In this document: positions 52,051 to 59,450 of the stretch, piece after piece
How positions within the stretch are numbered: the stretch's first letter is position 1
Layout: the number at the start of each line of letters is the position of its first letter
DNA from: Paenibacillus catalpae
Lineage (GTDB): Bacteria; Bacillota; Bacilli; Paenibacillales; Paenibacillaceae
DNA: 64,000 nucleotides
Direction: 5' to 3'
Assembly: GCF_900112695.1 (NCBI RefSeq)
Contig: NZ_FOMT01000006.1
Coordinates: forward strand, 434,777 to 498,776
The notes under the pieces: generated by a model
Database searches by the model: none
Seen by the model: only the letters and a program-made list of their open reading frames with translations
Told to the model about the DNA's origin: nothing
Translations under genes and position numbers: made by a program

Positions 52051-52308
52051 TCGTCCTAATGAATAAATGTCCAACGCCCGTCCTATAGAACGGGCGTGAG
52101 ACGCTTACTCCTACCAACACCAGGCTTTGTTCGTCCTATGGCTGTTGGAATCGAGCGCTTGGCGTTTGTGAAAGGAACTGCGTAAGCCGCAGAGTTTACG
52201 TTCCGCTTTGGATCTGTATCCTCACCGCGAGGTGATTCCTGTAACAATAAGCCTGGTAGCGGTCCAATACCACCGGACAACAGAGCATCAAAGGCGGGTG
52301 ACAATGCA
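52051..52308 (+). other. Structured 258-nt gap inside the atp operon
   Basis: No gene is seen here, although atp genes are otherwise tightly packed. Several hairpins are visible in order: ACGCCCGT/ACGGGCGT (about 52073-52096), CCAACA/TGTTGG (about 52117-52155), GGAAC...CTGCG-TAAGC-CGCAG...GTTCC (about 52181-52214), CACC-GCGA-GGTG with a GNRA loop (about 52225-52236), and GTCC/GGAC (about 52262-52278). The last ends near the GGGTG ribosome site of atpG. It may be a leader that tunes atpG-D-C expression or an RNA processing site. Confidence 0.6.
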
Positions 52309-53169
52309 ATGGCTAAAGGCATGCGCGATATTAAGCGCGAAATCAAAAGTAAACAAAACATGAAGCAAATCACGAAAGCGATGGAGATGGTTGCGGCTTC
52401 CAAGCTCAGAAGAGCACAAGAAGCTTCGACGAAAGCCCGTCCTTACTCGGATAAGCTGAAGGAAGTTGTAGCGAGCATCGCGGCAGGTACGAAAGACGTG
52501 AAGCACCCGATGTTAGAGACGCGTCCGGTGAAGAAAACGGGTTATCTCGTGATCACATCCGATCGTGGTCTGGCAGGGGGCTACAACGCCAACGTGCTTC
52601 GTAAAGTGACGCAAACGATTCGCGAGAAGCATAAATCAAGTGATGATTACGTATTGTTCGTCATTGGACGGAAAGGCCGGGATTATTTCCGCCGCCGCAA
52701 TATGCCGATCGTCGAGGAAGTAATCGGTTTGTCCGATTCGCCTACCTTCGCGGACATCAAGTCGATCGCTTACAATGCGGTCAAAATGTTCTCCGAAGGC
52801 GCATATGACGAGTTGTACATCTGCTACAACCAGTTCGTAAACGCGATCACTCAAATTCCAACAGAACTACGTTTGCTTCCGTTGCAGGAAGTAGGCGGCA
52901 AAGGTCCGGTAACCTCGTATGAGTACGAGCCGTCCCCGGAAGGTGTTCTGGAAGTACTGCTGCCTAAATATGCGGAGACGCTTATTTACAGTGCGGTGCT
53001 TGACGGTAAAGCAAGTGAGCAAGGCGCTCGTATGACTGCCATGGGCAGCGCGACGAAAAATGCTAACAAAATGATCAACCAATTGACCCTGACCTACAAC
53101 CGGGCACGTCAAGCGGCGATCACGCAAGAGATCTCGGAGATCGTTGCAGGTGCAAACGCACAGGCATAA
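52309..53169 (+). CDS. atpG: ATP synthase F1 subunit gamma
   Basis: A 286-residue central rotor shaft. It has the N-terminal helix MRDIKREIKSKQNMKQITKAMEMVAASKLRRAQ-type sequence, the middle LVITSDRGLAGGYN, and the C-terminal helix RMTAMGSATKNANKMINQLTLTYNRARQAAITQEI-type sequence, both family hallmarks. It is separated from atpA by a 258-nt structured gap. Confidence 0.96.
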   Translation: MAKGMRDIKREIKSKQNMKQITKAMEMVAASKLRRAQEASTKARPYSDKLKEVVASIAAGTKDVKHPMLETRPVKKTGYLVITSDRGLAGGYNANVLRKVTQTIREKHKSSDDYVLFVIGRKGRDYFRRRNMPIVEEVIGLSDSPTFADIKSIAYNAVKMFSEGAYDELYICYNQFVNAITQIPTELRLLPLQEVGGKGPVTSYEYEPSPEGVLEVLLPKYAETLIYSAVLDGKASEQGARMTAMGSATKNANKMINQLTLTYNRARQAAITQEISEIVAGANAQA

Positions 53170-53208
53170 GGAATATAGAAGTATTAGAAAGAACCAGGAG
53201 GGAAAACC

Positions 53209-54612
53209 ATGAAAAAAGGACGCGTTGTATCCGTCATGGGTCCGGTCGTCGACTTGGAGTTCGAACGCGGTAACCTGCCGGAAATCTTGAACGCCGTCAA
53301 AATCGTTCAACAGGCACCAGCGGGCGGCATCGATATTAATCTGACGCTTGAAGTAGCAGTTCATCTGGGTGATAACCTGGTTCGTGCTGTTGCGATGAGC
53401 ACAACTGACGGTCTGGTCCGCGGCATGGAAGCTGTAGACACAGGAGCTCCAATCACAATTCCGGTTGGTGCACCAACACTCGGCCGTGTATTTAACGTAT
53501 TGGGCGAACCAATCGACCAAGCTGGTGAAGCAGTATCGGAAATTAACCTTCCGATTCACCGTCAAGCTCCTGCATTTGATGAATTGTCCACGCAATCGGA
53601 AATTCTCGAAACAGGCATCAAAGTTATCGACTTGCTCGCTCCTTACGCAAAAGGCGGTAAAATCGGTCTGTTTGGCGGCGCGGGTGTAGGTAAAACGGTA
53701 ACGATTCAAGAGCTGATCAACAACATCGCTCAAGAGCATGGCGGTATCTCGGTATTCGCTGGCGTAGGCGAGCGTACTCGTGAAGGTAATGACCTTTACC
53801 ACGAGATGAAAGATTCCGGCGTACTGAGCAAAACGGCAATGGTATTCGGACAAATGAACGAGCCTCCAGGCGCACGTCAACGTGTTGCTTTGACGGGTCT
53901 GACCATGGCTGAATATTTCCGTGATTCGGAAGGCAAAGACGTACTTCTGTTCGTCGACAACATCTTCCGCTTCACGCAAGCAGGTTCCGAGGTTTCGGCC
54001 CTTCTTGGCCGTATGCCATCCGCGGTAGGTTACCAGCCAACGCTGGCAACTGAAATGGGTCAATTGCAAGAGCGTATCACGTCGACGAAAAAAGGTTCGG
54101 TAACTTCGATCCAAGCGATCTATGTACCTGCCGATGACTACACTGACCCGGCTCCTGCAACGACGTTTGCTCACTTGGACGCTACGACAAACTTGGAGCG
54201 TAAAATCTCCGAGATGGGTATCTTCCCAGCCGTAGATCCACTTGCTTCGTCGTCCCGTATCCTGAACCCGGAAATTCTGGGTGAAGAGCATTACAACGTA
54301 GCTCAAGGCGTTAAGAAAATTCTGCAGCGCTATAAAGAGCTTCAAGATATCATCGCAATCCTTGGTATGGACGAGTTGACAGAGGAAGACAAGCTGACTG
54401 TATCGCGTGCGCGCCGCATTCAATTGTTCCTGTCCCAACCGTTCCACGTTGCTGAACCGTTCACAGGTATCAAAGGTAAATACGTACCTGTTAAAGAATC
54501 CGTTCGCAGCTTCAAAGAAATTCTCGAGGGCAAACATGACGACCTTCCGGAAGAAGCTTTCCGATATGTAGGTGTGATTGAAGAGGCCGTGGAGAAAGCC
54601 AAAACGCTGTAA
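53209..54612 (+). CDS. atpD: ATP synthase F1 subunit beta
   Basis: A 467-residue catalytic subunit. Walker A GGAGVGKTV near residue 156, catalytic Glu in GVGERTREGNDLY, Walker B LLFVDNIFR, and the DELTEED acidic loop near residue 388 (DELSEED type). ATG after AGGAGGG. Highly expressed codon pattern. Confidence 0.98.
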   Translation: MKKGRVVSVMGPVVDLEFERGNLPEILNAVKIVQQAPAGGIDINLTLEVAVHLGDNLVRAVAMSTTDGLVRGMEAVDTGAPITIPVGAPTLGRVFNVLGEPIDQAGEAVSEINLPIHRQAPAFDELSTQSEILETGIKVIDLLAPYAKGGKIGLFGGAGVGKTVTIQELINNIAQEHGGISVFAGVGERTREGNDLYHEMKDSGVLSKTAMVFGQMNEPPGARQRVALTGLTMAEYFRDSEGKDVLLFVDNIFRFTQAGSEVSALLGRMPSAVGYQPTLATEMGQLQERITSTKKGSVTSIQAIYVPADDYTDPAPATTFAHLDATTNLERKISEMGIFPAVDPLASSSRILNPEILGEEHYNVAQGVKKILQRYKELQDIIAILGMDELTEEDKLTVSRARRIQLFLSQPFHVAEPFTGIKGKYVPVKESVRSFKEILEGKHDDLPEEAFRYVGVIEEAVEKAKTL

Positions 54613-54636
54613 TAGCGAAAGGCGGGAGGAATCCAC

Positions 54637-55035
54637 ATGAGTACTTTTCTGGTTGAAATCGTAACTCCGGAGCGCAAGGTTTATGCGGAGACGGCGAATA
54701 TGGTCAGCGTAAAAGGGGTCGAAGGCGAACTTGGTATTTTGCCGAACCACATTCCGCTGGTCACACCGCTGCGTATTGCACCGGTAACCATTAAGCGTGA
54801 CGGTAAAGTTGATGTTCTTGCTGTAGGCGGAGGATTCATTGAAGTCCGTAAGGACAAAGTGGTTATCCTTGCTGAAAGCGCGGAGATGGCTTCCGAAATC
54901 GATGTGAACCGTGCGCAAGCTGCGAAACAGCGTGCTGAAGAGCGCCTGGCAGCGAAGCAGAGCGAGATCGATTTCAAGCGTGCAGAGCTTGCTCTGCAGC
55001 GTGCAACGAACCGCATCAACGTAACAGAGCGTTAA
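54637..55035 (+). CDS. atpC: ATP synthase F1 subunit epsilon
   Basis: 132 residues. The N-terminal beta sandwich (FLVEIVTPERKVYAETANMVSV, GELGILPNHIPLVTPLRIA) is followed by a two-helix C-terminal domain (AQAAKQRAEERLAA...) that can regulate rotation in response to ATP. Last gene of the atp operon, followed by a terminator. Confidence 0.96.
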   Translation: MSTFLVEIVTPERKVYAETANMVSVKGVEGELGILPNHIPLVTPLRIAPVTIKRDGKVDVLAVGGGFIEVRKDKVVILAESAEMASEIDVNRAQAAKQRAEERLAAKQSEIDFKRAELALQRATNRINVTER

Positions 55036-55040
55036 AACCA

Positions 55041-55082
55041 AAGCCGTTCAGATCTCGCCTAAAGAGATTTGAACGGCTTTTT
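55041..55082 (+). terminator. Rho-independent terminator of the atp operon
   Basis: AAGCCGTTCA...GATCTC pairs with GAGATTTGAACGGCTT (one wobble), 7-nt loop, T5 tail. Confidence 0.92.
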
Positions 55083-55184
55083 CATATTTTCATCATAAAG
55101 CCGACTTGTGTCTCATTGACTTCAATATAACAATCTCTCACAATGAGGTTAAATAGATGAGCGCAAGAGAAGGGGGCGTAGGCG

Positions 55185-55973
55185 ATGATCGATATCCACA
55201 CGCATATCTTGCCCGGGATTGATGACGGTGCTGCGGACTGGGATTATTCTATCAAGCTGGCGCGCGCTGCTGCAGCCGAAGGGATAACCGGTATTGTAGC
55301 AACGCCACATCACTACGATGGCAAATATAGCAATGATGCGAATACGGTAAGAGAGCTGACTACAGAGTTAAACAACAAATTGACCGAGCTGGATATTCCG
55401 CTGAAGATTCAGACCGGGCAGGAGATCCGCGTTCATTCCGAGTTTCTGTCCAACTGGCAGAGCGGAAAGCTGCTGCCGATGGGCGATTCCTCTTATGTCC
55501 TTATAGAGATGCCCTCCTCCCAAATCCCAAAGTCAATGGAGCAGATTGTGTACGAGCTGCGGCTGTTGGGCGTAAGCACGGTTATAGCGCATCCAGAGCG
55601 CAATGCAGAAGTCGTACAGAATCCTGACCGTTTGGCCGAGCTGGTGGAGCTTGGGGCATATGCACAGGTTACAACCCATTCCTTGCTTGGCGGCTTCGGC
55701 AGAGGGATTGAGAAGGCTTCGTGGACCTTATGCCGGCGTGGACTTATCCACATTGTCGCTTCCGATGCCCATCATCTGGAATGGCGGGGCTTTCGGATGA
55801 AGGATGCTTATGAGCGGGTGGAGGCTGAGCTTGGTCCGGCTTGGAGACGGTATTTTGAGCGCAACGCACAGGCGATCTGGGACGGGAGAGATTTGACGGA
55901 TCAGCCTACTCTTATACAGCAGACAGCGAAAGCTGCAGGCTGGGGCAAGATCAAAGCGTTATTCGGCAAGTAA
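55185..55973 (+). CDS. ywqE: PHP-domain protein-tyrosine phosphatase, CpsB/YwqE-like
   Basis: A 262-residue metal-dependent PHP phosphatase of the CpsB/CapC family. Metal ligands appear in MIDIHTHILPGIDDGA, GIVATPHHYDG, VIAHPERNAEV and VASDAHHLEWRG. Such enzymes dephosphorylate BY-kinases that control exopolysaccharide assembly. No kinase gene is adjacent in this window, so the partner must be elsewhere. AAGGGGGCG supplies the ribosome site. Confidence 0.9.
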   Translation: MIDIHTHILPGIDDGAADWDYSIKLARAAAAEGITGIVATPHHYDGKYSNDANTVRELTTELNNKLTELDIPLKIQTGQEIRVHSEFLSNWQSGKLLPMGDSSYVLIEMPSSQIPKSMEQIVYELRLLGVSTVIAHPERNAEVVQNPDRLAELVELGAYAQVTTHSLLGGFGRGIEKASWTLCRRGLIHIVASDAHHLEWRGFRMKDAYERVEAELGPAWRRYFERNAQAIWDGRDLTDQPTLIQQTAKAAGWGKIKALFGK

Positions 55974-56071
55974 GGCATAACAAGATACGAAGCGGCCTGT
56001 TACACATGATGGAAATTATGATCATGTTGTGACAGGTTATTTATTTTGTGGGAAAAGTTATCTTATTTCTA

Positions 56072-56134
56072 TTGACTTGAATGTTGATAATCCTTATCAT
56101 TGAGATCAAAGTTATTGAGAATGATAATCATTTT
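56072..56134 (+). promoter_or_regulatory. Sigma-A promoter with two Fur boxes
   Basis: TTGACT (56072-56077), 17-nt spacer, TATCAT (56095-56100). The Fur-box-like TTGATAATCCTTATCATTGA (about 56084-56103) covers the spacer and -10. A second, TTGAGAATGATAATCATTTT (56115-56134), lies in the leader just before the ribosome site. The arrangement predicts tight iron repression. Confidence 0.85.
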
Positions 56135-56148
56135 GTGGGGGTTTAACG

Positions 56149-57192
56149 ATGAAGAAACAGATGAAATGGACAGGTTTGATTCTTGCAGCGATGATGGTAT
56201 TCCTGGCTGCGTGCGGTGGCGGCAACAACTCCAATAATGGAGGCAACAACAAGGAAGCTTCGGAGCAAGCGAGCACAAATGCAAATGCGAATGCCAGTAC
56301 AAATACAGCTTCTGAGGATACGGCAGAACGTTCCATTAAGCATGCCCTTGGTGAGACCAAAATCACCGGAACACCGAAAAAAGTGGTTGTTCTGGAATGG
56401 ACATATGCCGAAGATCTGATCGCACTTGGCGTACAGCCGGCAGGTGTGGCTGATGTAAAAGGCTACGGCGAATGGTACGGCGCGATCGACCCTAAGCTGG
56501 ATGCTGCGGTTGTTGATGTAGGCACCCGCCAAGAGCCAAGCATCGAGACAATCACAAGCCTTGATCCGGATCTGATCATTGGCGTAAGCTTCCGTCATGA
56601 AGCGATCTACGACCAGCTGTCCGCTATTGCTCCAACCTTGATCTTTAACCCTTACCCTGAAGAGGGCGGACTTGATCAATACAGCGAGATGGAACAAACC
56701 TTCACGGCGATTGCTGATGCACTTGGCAAAAAAGCCGATGGCGAGAAAGTACTGGCTGATCTGCATACCTTCTATGATGACTCGAAAGCGAAGCTTGCAA
56801 GTGCCGGTAAAGAAGGTCAAGAGATTGTATTTACGCAAGCTTGGACAAATGAAGGCGTAGCTACTTTCCGTCTGTTCACAGACAACTCGATGGCGATGGC
56901 GATCCTGGCTAAAGTTGGTCTGAAGAACGCCCATCAGGACAGTGCGTTCCAACAGTACGGCTACTCCGAGACGGATATCGAAGGCTTGACCAAAACTCCA
57001 AATGCAAGCGTACTGTACACAACAAGCGCAACGGATACGGTATTCAGCGAGCTGCTTCCTAATAATGAAGTCTACAAGAATCTTAATTTTGCAAAAGAAA
57101 ACCGCGTGTACGATATGAAAGGCATTTGGCCGTTTGGCGGTCCGTTGTCTGCCAAACTGCTTGTAGAACGCACGCTTGAAGCTCTCGGCTAA
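56149..57192 (+). CDS. Iron-siderophore ABC transporter substrate-binding lipoprotein
   Basis: A 347-residue FecB/FhuD-type binding protein. The lipobox FLAAC places the lipidated cysteine at 22, followed by a Gly/Asn then Ala/Asn/Thr low-complexity tether to about residue 60. The binding fold has GTPKKVVVLEWTYAEDLIALG, VGTRQEPSIETITSLDPDLIIG, and the closing VYDMKGIWPFGGPLSAKLL. It binds an Fe3+-siderophore outside the membrane. Two Fur boxes lie upstream. The stop shares one base with the permease start. Confidence 0.92.
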   Translation: MKKQMKWTGLILAAMMVFLAACGGGNNSNNGGNNKEASEQASTNANANASTNTASEDTAERSIKHALGETKITGTPKKVVVLEWTYAEDLIALGVQPAGVADVKGYGEWYGAIDPKLDAAVVDVGTRQEPSIETITSLDPDLIIGVSFRHEAIYDQLSAIAPTLIFNPYPEEGGLDQYSEMEQTFTAIADALGKKADGEKVLADLHTFYDDSKAKLASAGKEGQEIVFTQAWTNEGVATFRLFTDNSMAMAILAKVGLKNAHQDSAFQQYGYSETDIEGLTKTPNASVLYTTSATDTVFSELLPNNEVYKNLNFAKENRVYDMKGIWPFGGPLSAKLLVERTLEALG

Positions 57193-59243
57193 TGAATACG
57201 AATCTACAAACAACAAAGGAAACGAGTAAGGGCAACTGGAGCCCGCTGCTGTTATCAGCGGCGGGTCTTCTGCTGCTCCTTGGTTTAGCTTCTTATCACC
57301 TGACCCTTGGCGAAGCGGTTATGCCTGTAGAGACGGTATGGCGCGCTATCTTTGAATCCACTCCTGTGCTGGAGCATCAAATATTGTGGACAGTCAGGCT
57401 GCCCCGTACCGTTATTGGTATTCTGACAGGCGGAGCGTTGGCAGTGGCTGGCGCATTGTTTCAGAATGTGACGCGTAATCCGTTGGCATCTGCGGGTACG
57501 CTGGGTATTAACGCGGGTGCATTCCTTGCACTTACGGTGGGAACAATCATGTTCCCCGGGCTTGCGATGGGCTTTCCGCTGCTGCTTACTTTCATTGGAG
57601 CAATTGCAGCTGCCAGTGCTGCCTTCGTCATGGCTGGAGGAGCAAAGGCTTCACCGGTACGTCTCGCTTTATCAGGGATGATTGTTACGATGACGGCCGC
57701 AGCCTTTACCGGCGTGCTTCAACTATTTAACGAACAAAAAACGCAAGGCTTGTTCATGTGGGGATCCGGCTCGCTCGTGCAAAATGACTGGGGCGGAGTT
57801 CAGCATGCGTGGCCGTGGATTATTGGCTGCTTCCTGCTAGCCTTCCTTCTCGCGGGCAAATGGGATCTGATGGAGCTTGACGAGGATACCGTCACGTCCC
57901 TGGGACAAAAGGTTGGCCGGATCCGCATTACCGGACTTGCGATTGGCGTTCTTCTCGCGGCGGCTGCCGTCAGTGTCGTTGGCCCGATTGGCTTTGTCGG
58001 GCTGATCGCTCCGCATCTGATGAGGATGCTTGGTGCCAAGCGGCATGTGGTGCTGCTGCCTTTATCCTTCTTATGGGGCGCTATTATCGTCATTGGTTCC
58101 GACGCGATTGCCATGCATTTCAAACATTCGCTTGGTCCGTTGCCTGCCGGTGCGGTAACGGCCCTTATCGGCGGCCCATGGCTCGCCTATCTTGTCTTGA
58201 GAACGGTGAAGGCACGTAAGGAAGGAACTCCGCAAACGGGCAGCTCTCCCGGACGCTCTACGACAAAGGTGCCTTTTGGCTGGTGGATAGCAATCTTCTC
58301 GCTGCTGCTTGTTGCAAGTCTCATTGTCAGCCTTGCCTTCGGTAGTCTGCGAATCCCGGTATCCGATGTCATTAACGCCTTGTTTGGCCACGGGGCAGAC
58401 AGTACAGAGCGTATTGTCGAGATGAGAATTCCTCGGACGCTTGTTGCTGCTCTGGCGGGTGCAACGCTTGCCGTCAGCGGTTTGCTGCTGCAGGGTGTTG
58501 TTCGTAATCCGCTCGCGGATCCTTCGATTATCGGGGTAACCGGCGGGGCTAGTGTCGGCGCGATGCTGATGCTGGCGGTGTTCACCCAACTATCGGTGCA
58601 ATGGCTTCCTGCCGGTGCCTTTATTGGTGCGGTTGGTGCAGCGGTTATCGTGTTCCTGTTGGGGCGGAAAAGCTCCTTTAATCCAGCTGTCGTAGCATTA
58701 ATTGGTCTTGCTGTCTCTTCTATGGCCAGCGCCGTTGTGCAGGTGCTTGTCATTCGCATGAAGCTGACACTGGCATCCGCATTGGTATGGCTGTCGGGCA
58801 CGACTTATGCCCGTAACTGGGATGATTTCTGGCAGCTCGTCTTCTGGCCGATCGTTCTTCTGCCTGTTGCCTGGTACCTCGCGCGTAAAGTCGATGTTCT
58901 CCAGTTCTCCGATGCGACGGTGACAAGTCTGGGGCTTCGCGTAGACCGGACACGTCTGGTCATCGGGGGGGTTGGTGTTGCCATGGCGGCAGCCGCTGTA
59001 GCGACTGTTGGTTCGATTGGTTTTATCGGGCTGATTGCTCCTCACATGACACGCATGCTCGTTGGACCGAAGTACCGCAAGCTGGTTCCTCTAACGGCTT
59101 TGCTTGGCGCATTGCTGCTTGTATTAGCCGATACGATCGGCAGGTCACTGCTGGCGCCCAAAGAGCTGCCGTCGGGGCTTGTTGCAGCGGTTGTTGGTGC
59201 TCCGTATTTCATGTGGCTGATGTACCGATCTGGTAAAAAATAG
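57192..59243 (+). CDS. Iron-siderophore ABC transporter permease, fused FecCD tandem
   Basis: A 683-residue protein made of two FecCD permease units joined at about residues 340-360 by a hydrophilic linker (KEGTPQTGSSPGRSTTK), as in FhuB. Each half holds about ten helices and the motif set RLPRTVIGILTGGALAVAGALFQ / RIPRTLVAALAGATLAVSGLLLQ, NPLAS/NPLAD, GFVGLIAPHLMRM / GFIGLIAPHMTRM. A single chain replaces the usual permease heterodimer. No ATPase gene follows, so a shared ATPase encoded elsewhere (B. subtilis uses YusV in this way) is likely. A terminator ends the operon. Confidence 0.93.
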   Translation: MNTNLQTTKETSKGNWSPLLLSAAGLLLLLGLASYHLTLGEAVMPVETVWRAIFESTPVLEHQILWTVRLPRTVIGILTGGALAVAGALFQNVTRNPLASAGTLGINAGAFLALTVGTIMFPGLAMGFPLLLTFIGAIAAASAAFVMAGGAKASPVRLALSGMIVTMTAAAFTGVLQLFNEQKTQGLFMWGSGSLVQNDWGGVQHAWPWIIGCFLLAFLLAGKWDLMELDEDTVTSLGQKVGRIRITGLAIGVLLAAAAVSVVGPIGFVGLIAPHLMRMLGAKRHVVLLPLSFLWGAIIVIGSDAIAMHFKHSLGPLPAGAVTALIGGPWLAYLVLRTVKARKEGTPQTGSSPGRSTTKVPFGWWIAIFSLLLVASLIVSLAFGSLRIPVSDVINALFGHGADSTERIVEMRIPRTLVAALAGATLAVSGLLLQGVVRNPLADPSIIGVTGGASVGAMLMLAVFTQLSVQWLPAGAFIGAVGAAVIVFLLGRKSSFNPAVVALIGLAVSSMASAVVQVLVIRMKLTLASALVWLSGTTYARNWDDFWQLVFWPIVLLPVAWYLARKVDVLQFSDATVTSLGLRVDRTRLVIGGVGVAMAAAAVATVGSIGFIGLIAPHMTRMLVGPKYRKLVPLTALLGALLLVLADTIGRSLLAPKELPSGLVAAVVGAPYFMWLMYRSGKK

Positions 59244-59259
59244 AAGTAAATGATAGGAA

Positions 59260-59304
59260 GGGTGTCCTAGGCTGCAGTTCATGAGCCGAAGGACAGCCTC
59301 TTTT
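59260..59304 (+). terminator. Rho-independent terminator of the siderophore operon
   Basis: GGGTGTCC (59260-59267) pairs with GGACAGCC (59291-59298, one wobble), inner GGCT/AGCC, then TCTTTTC. Confidence 0.75.
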
Positions 59305-59450
59305 CGTGGAAACTAGTGCTTTTGTAACAAAAAAGTTTAAATTTTTATACAAAGTAACGAAAAATACCTTACATATCTATCAAATTTTCTCAAATCTTAT
59401 GTTAGTATATATGACATATATACTAGATGACCAGGATATGGGGGATGCAC

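Noticed and set aside
50509..52074. 521-codon open frame antisense to atpA
   Set aside because: Same reason: antisense shadow of a biased gene, with no motifs or start signal.
52867..55041. Very long open frame (724 codons) on the minus strand opposite atpG/atpD/atpC
   Set aside because: It lies antisense to strongly coding, highly biased atp genes. The translation is low-complexity Arg/Cys/Phe-rich with no ribosome site. It reflects codon bias, not a gene.
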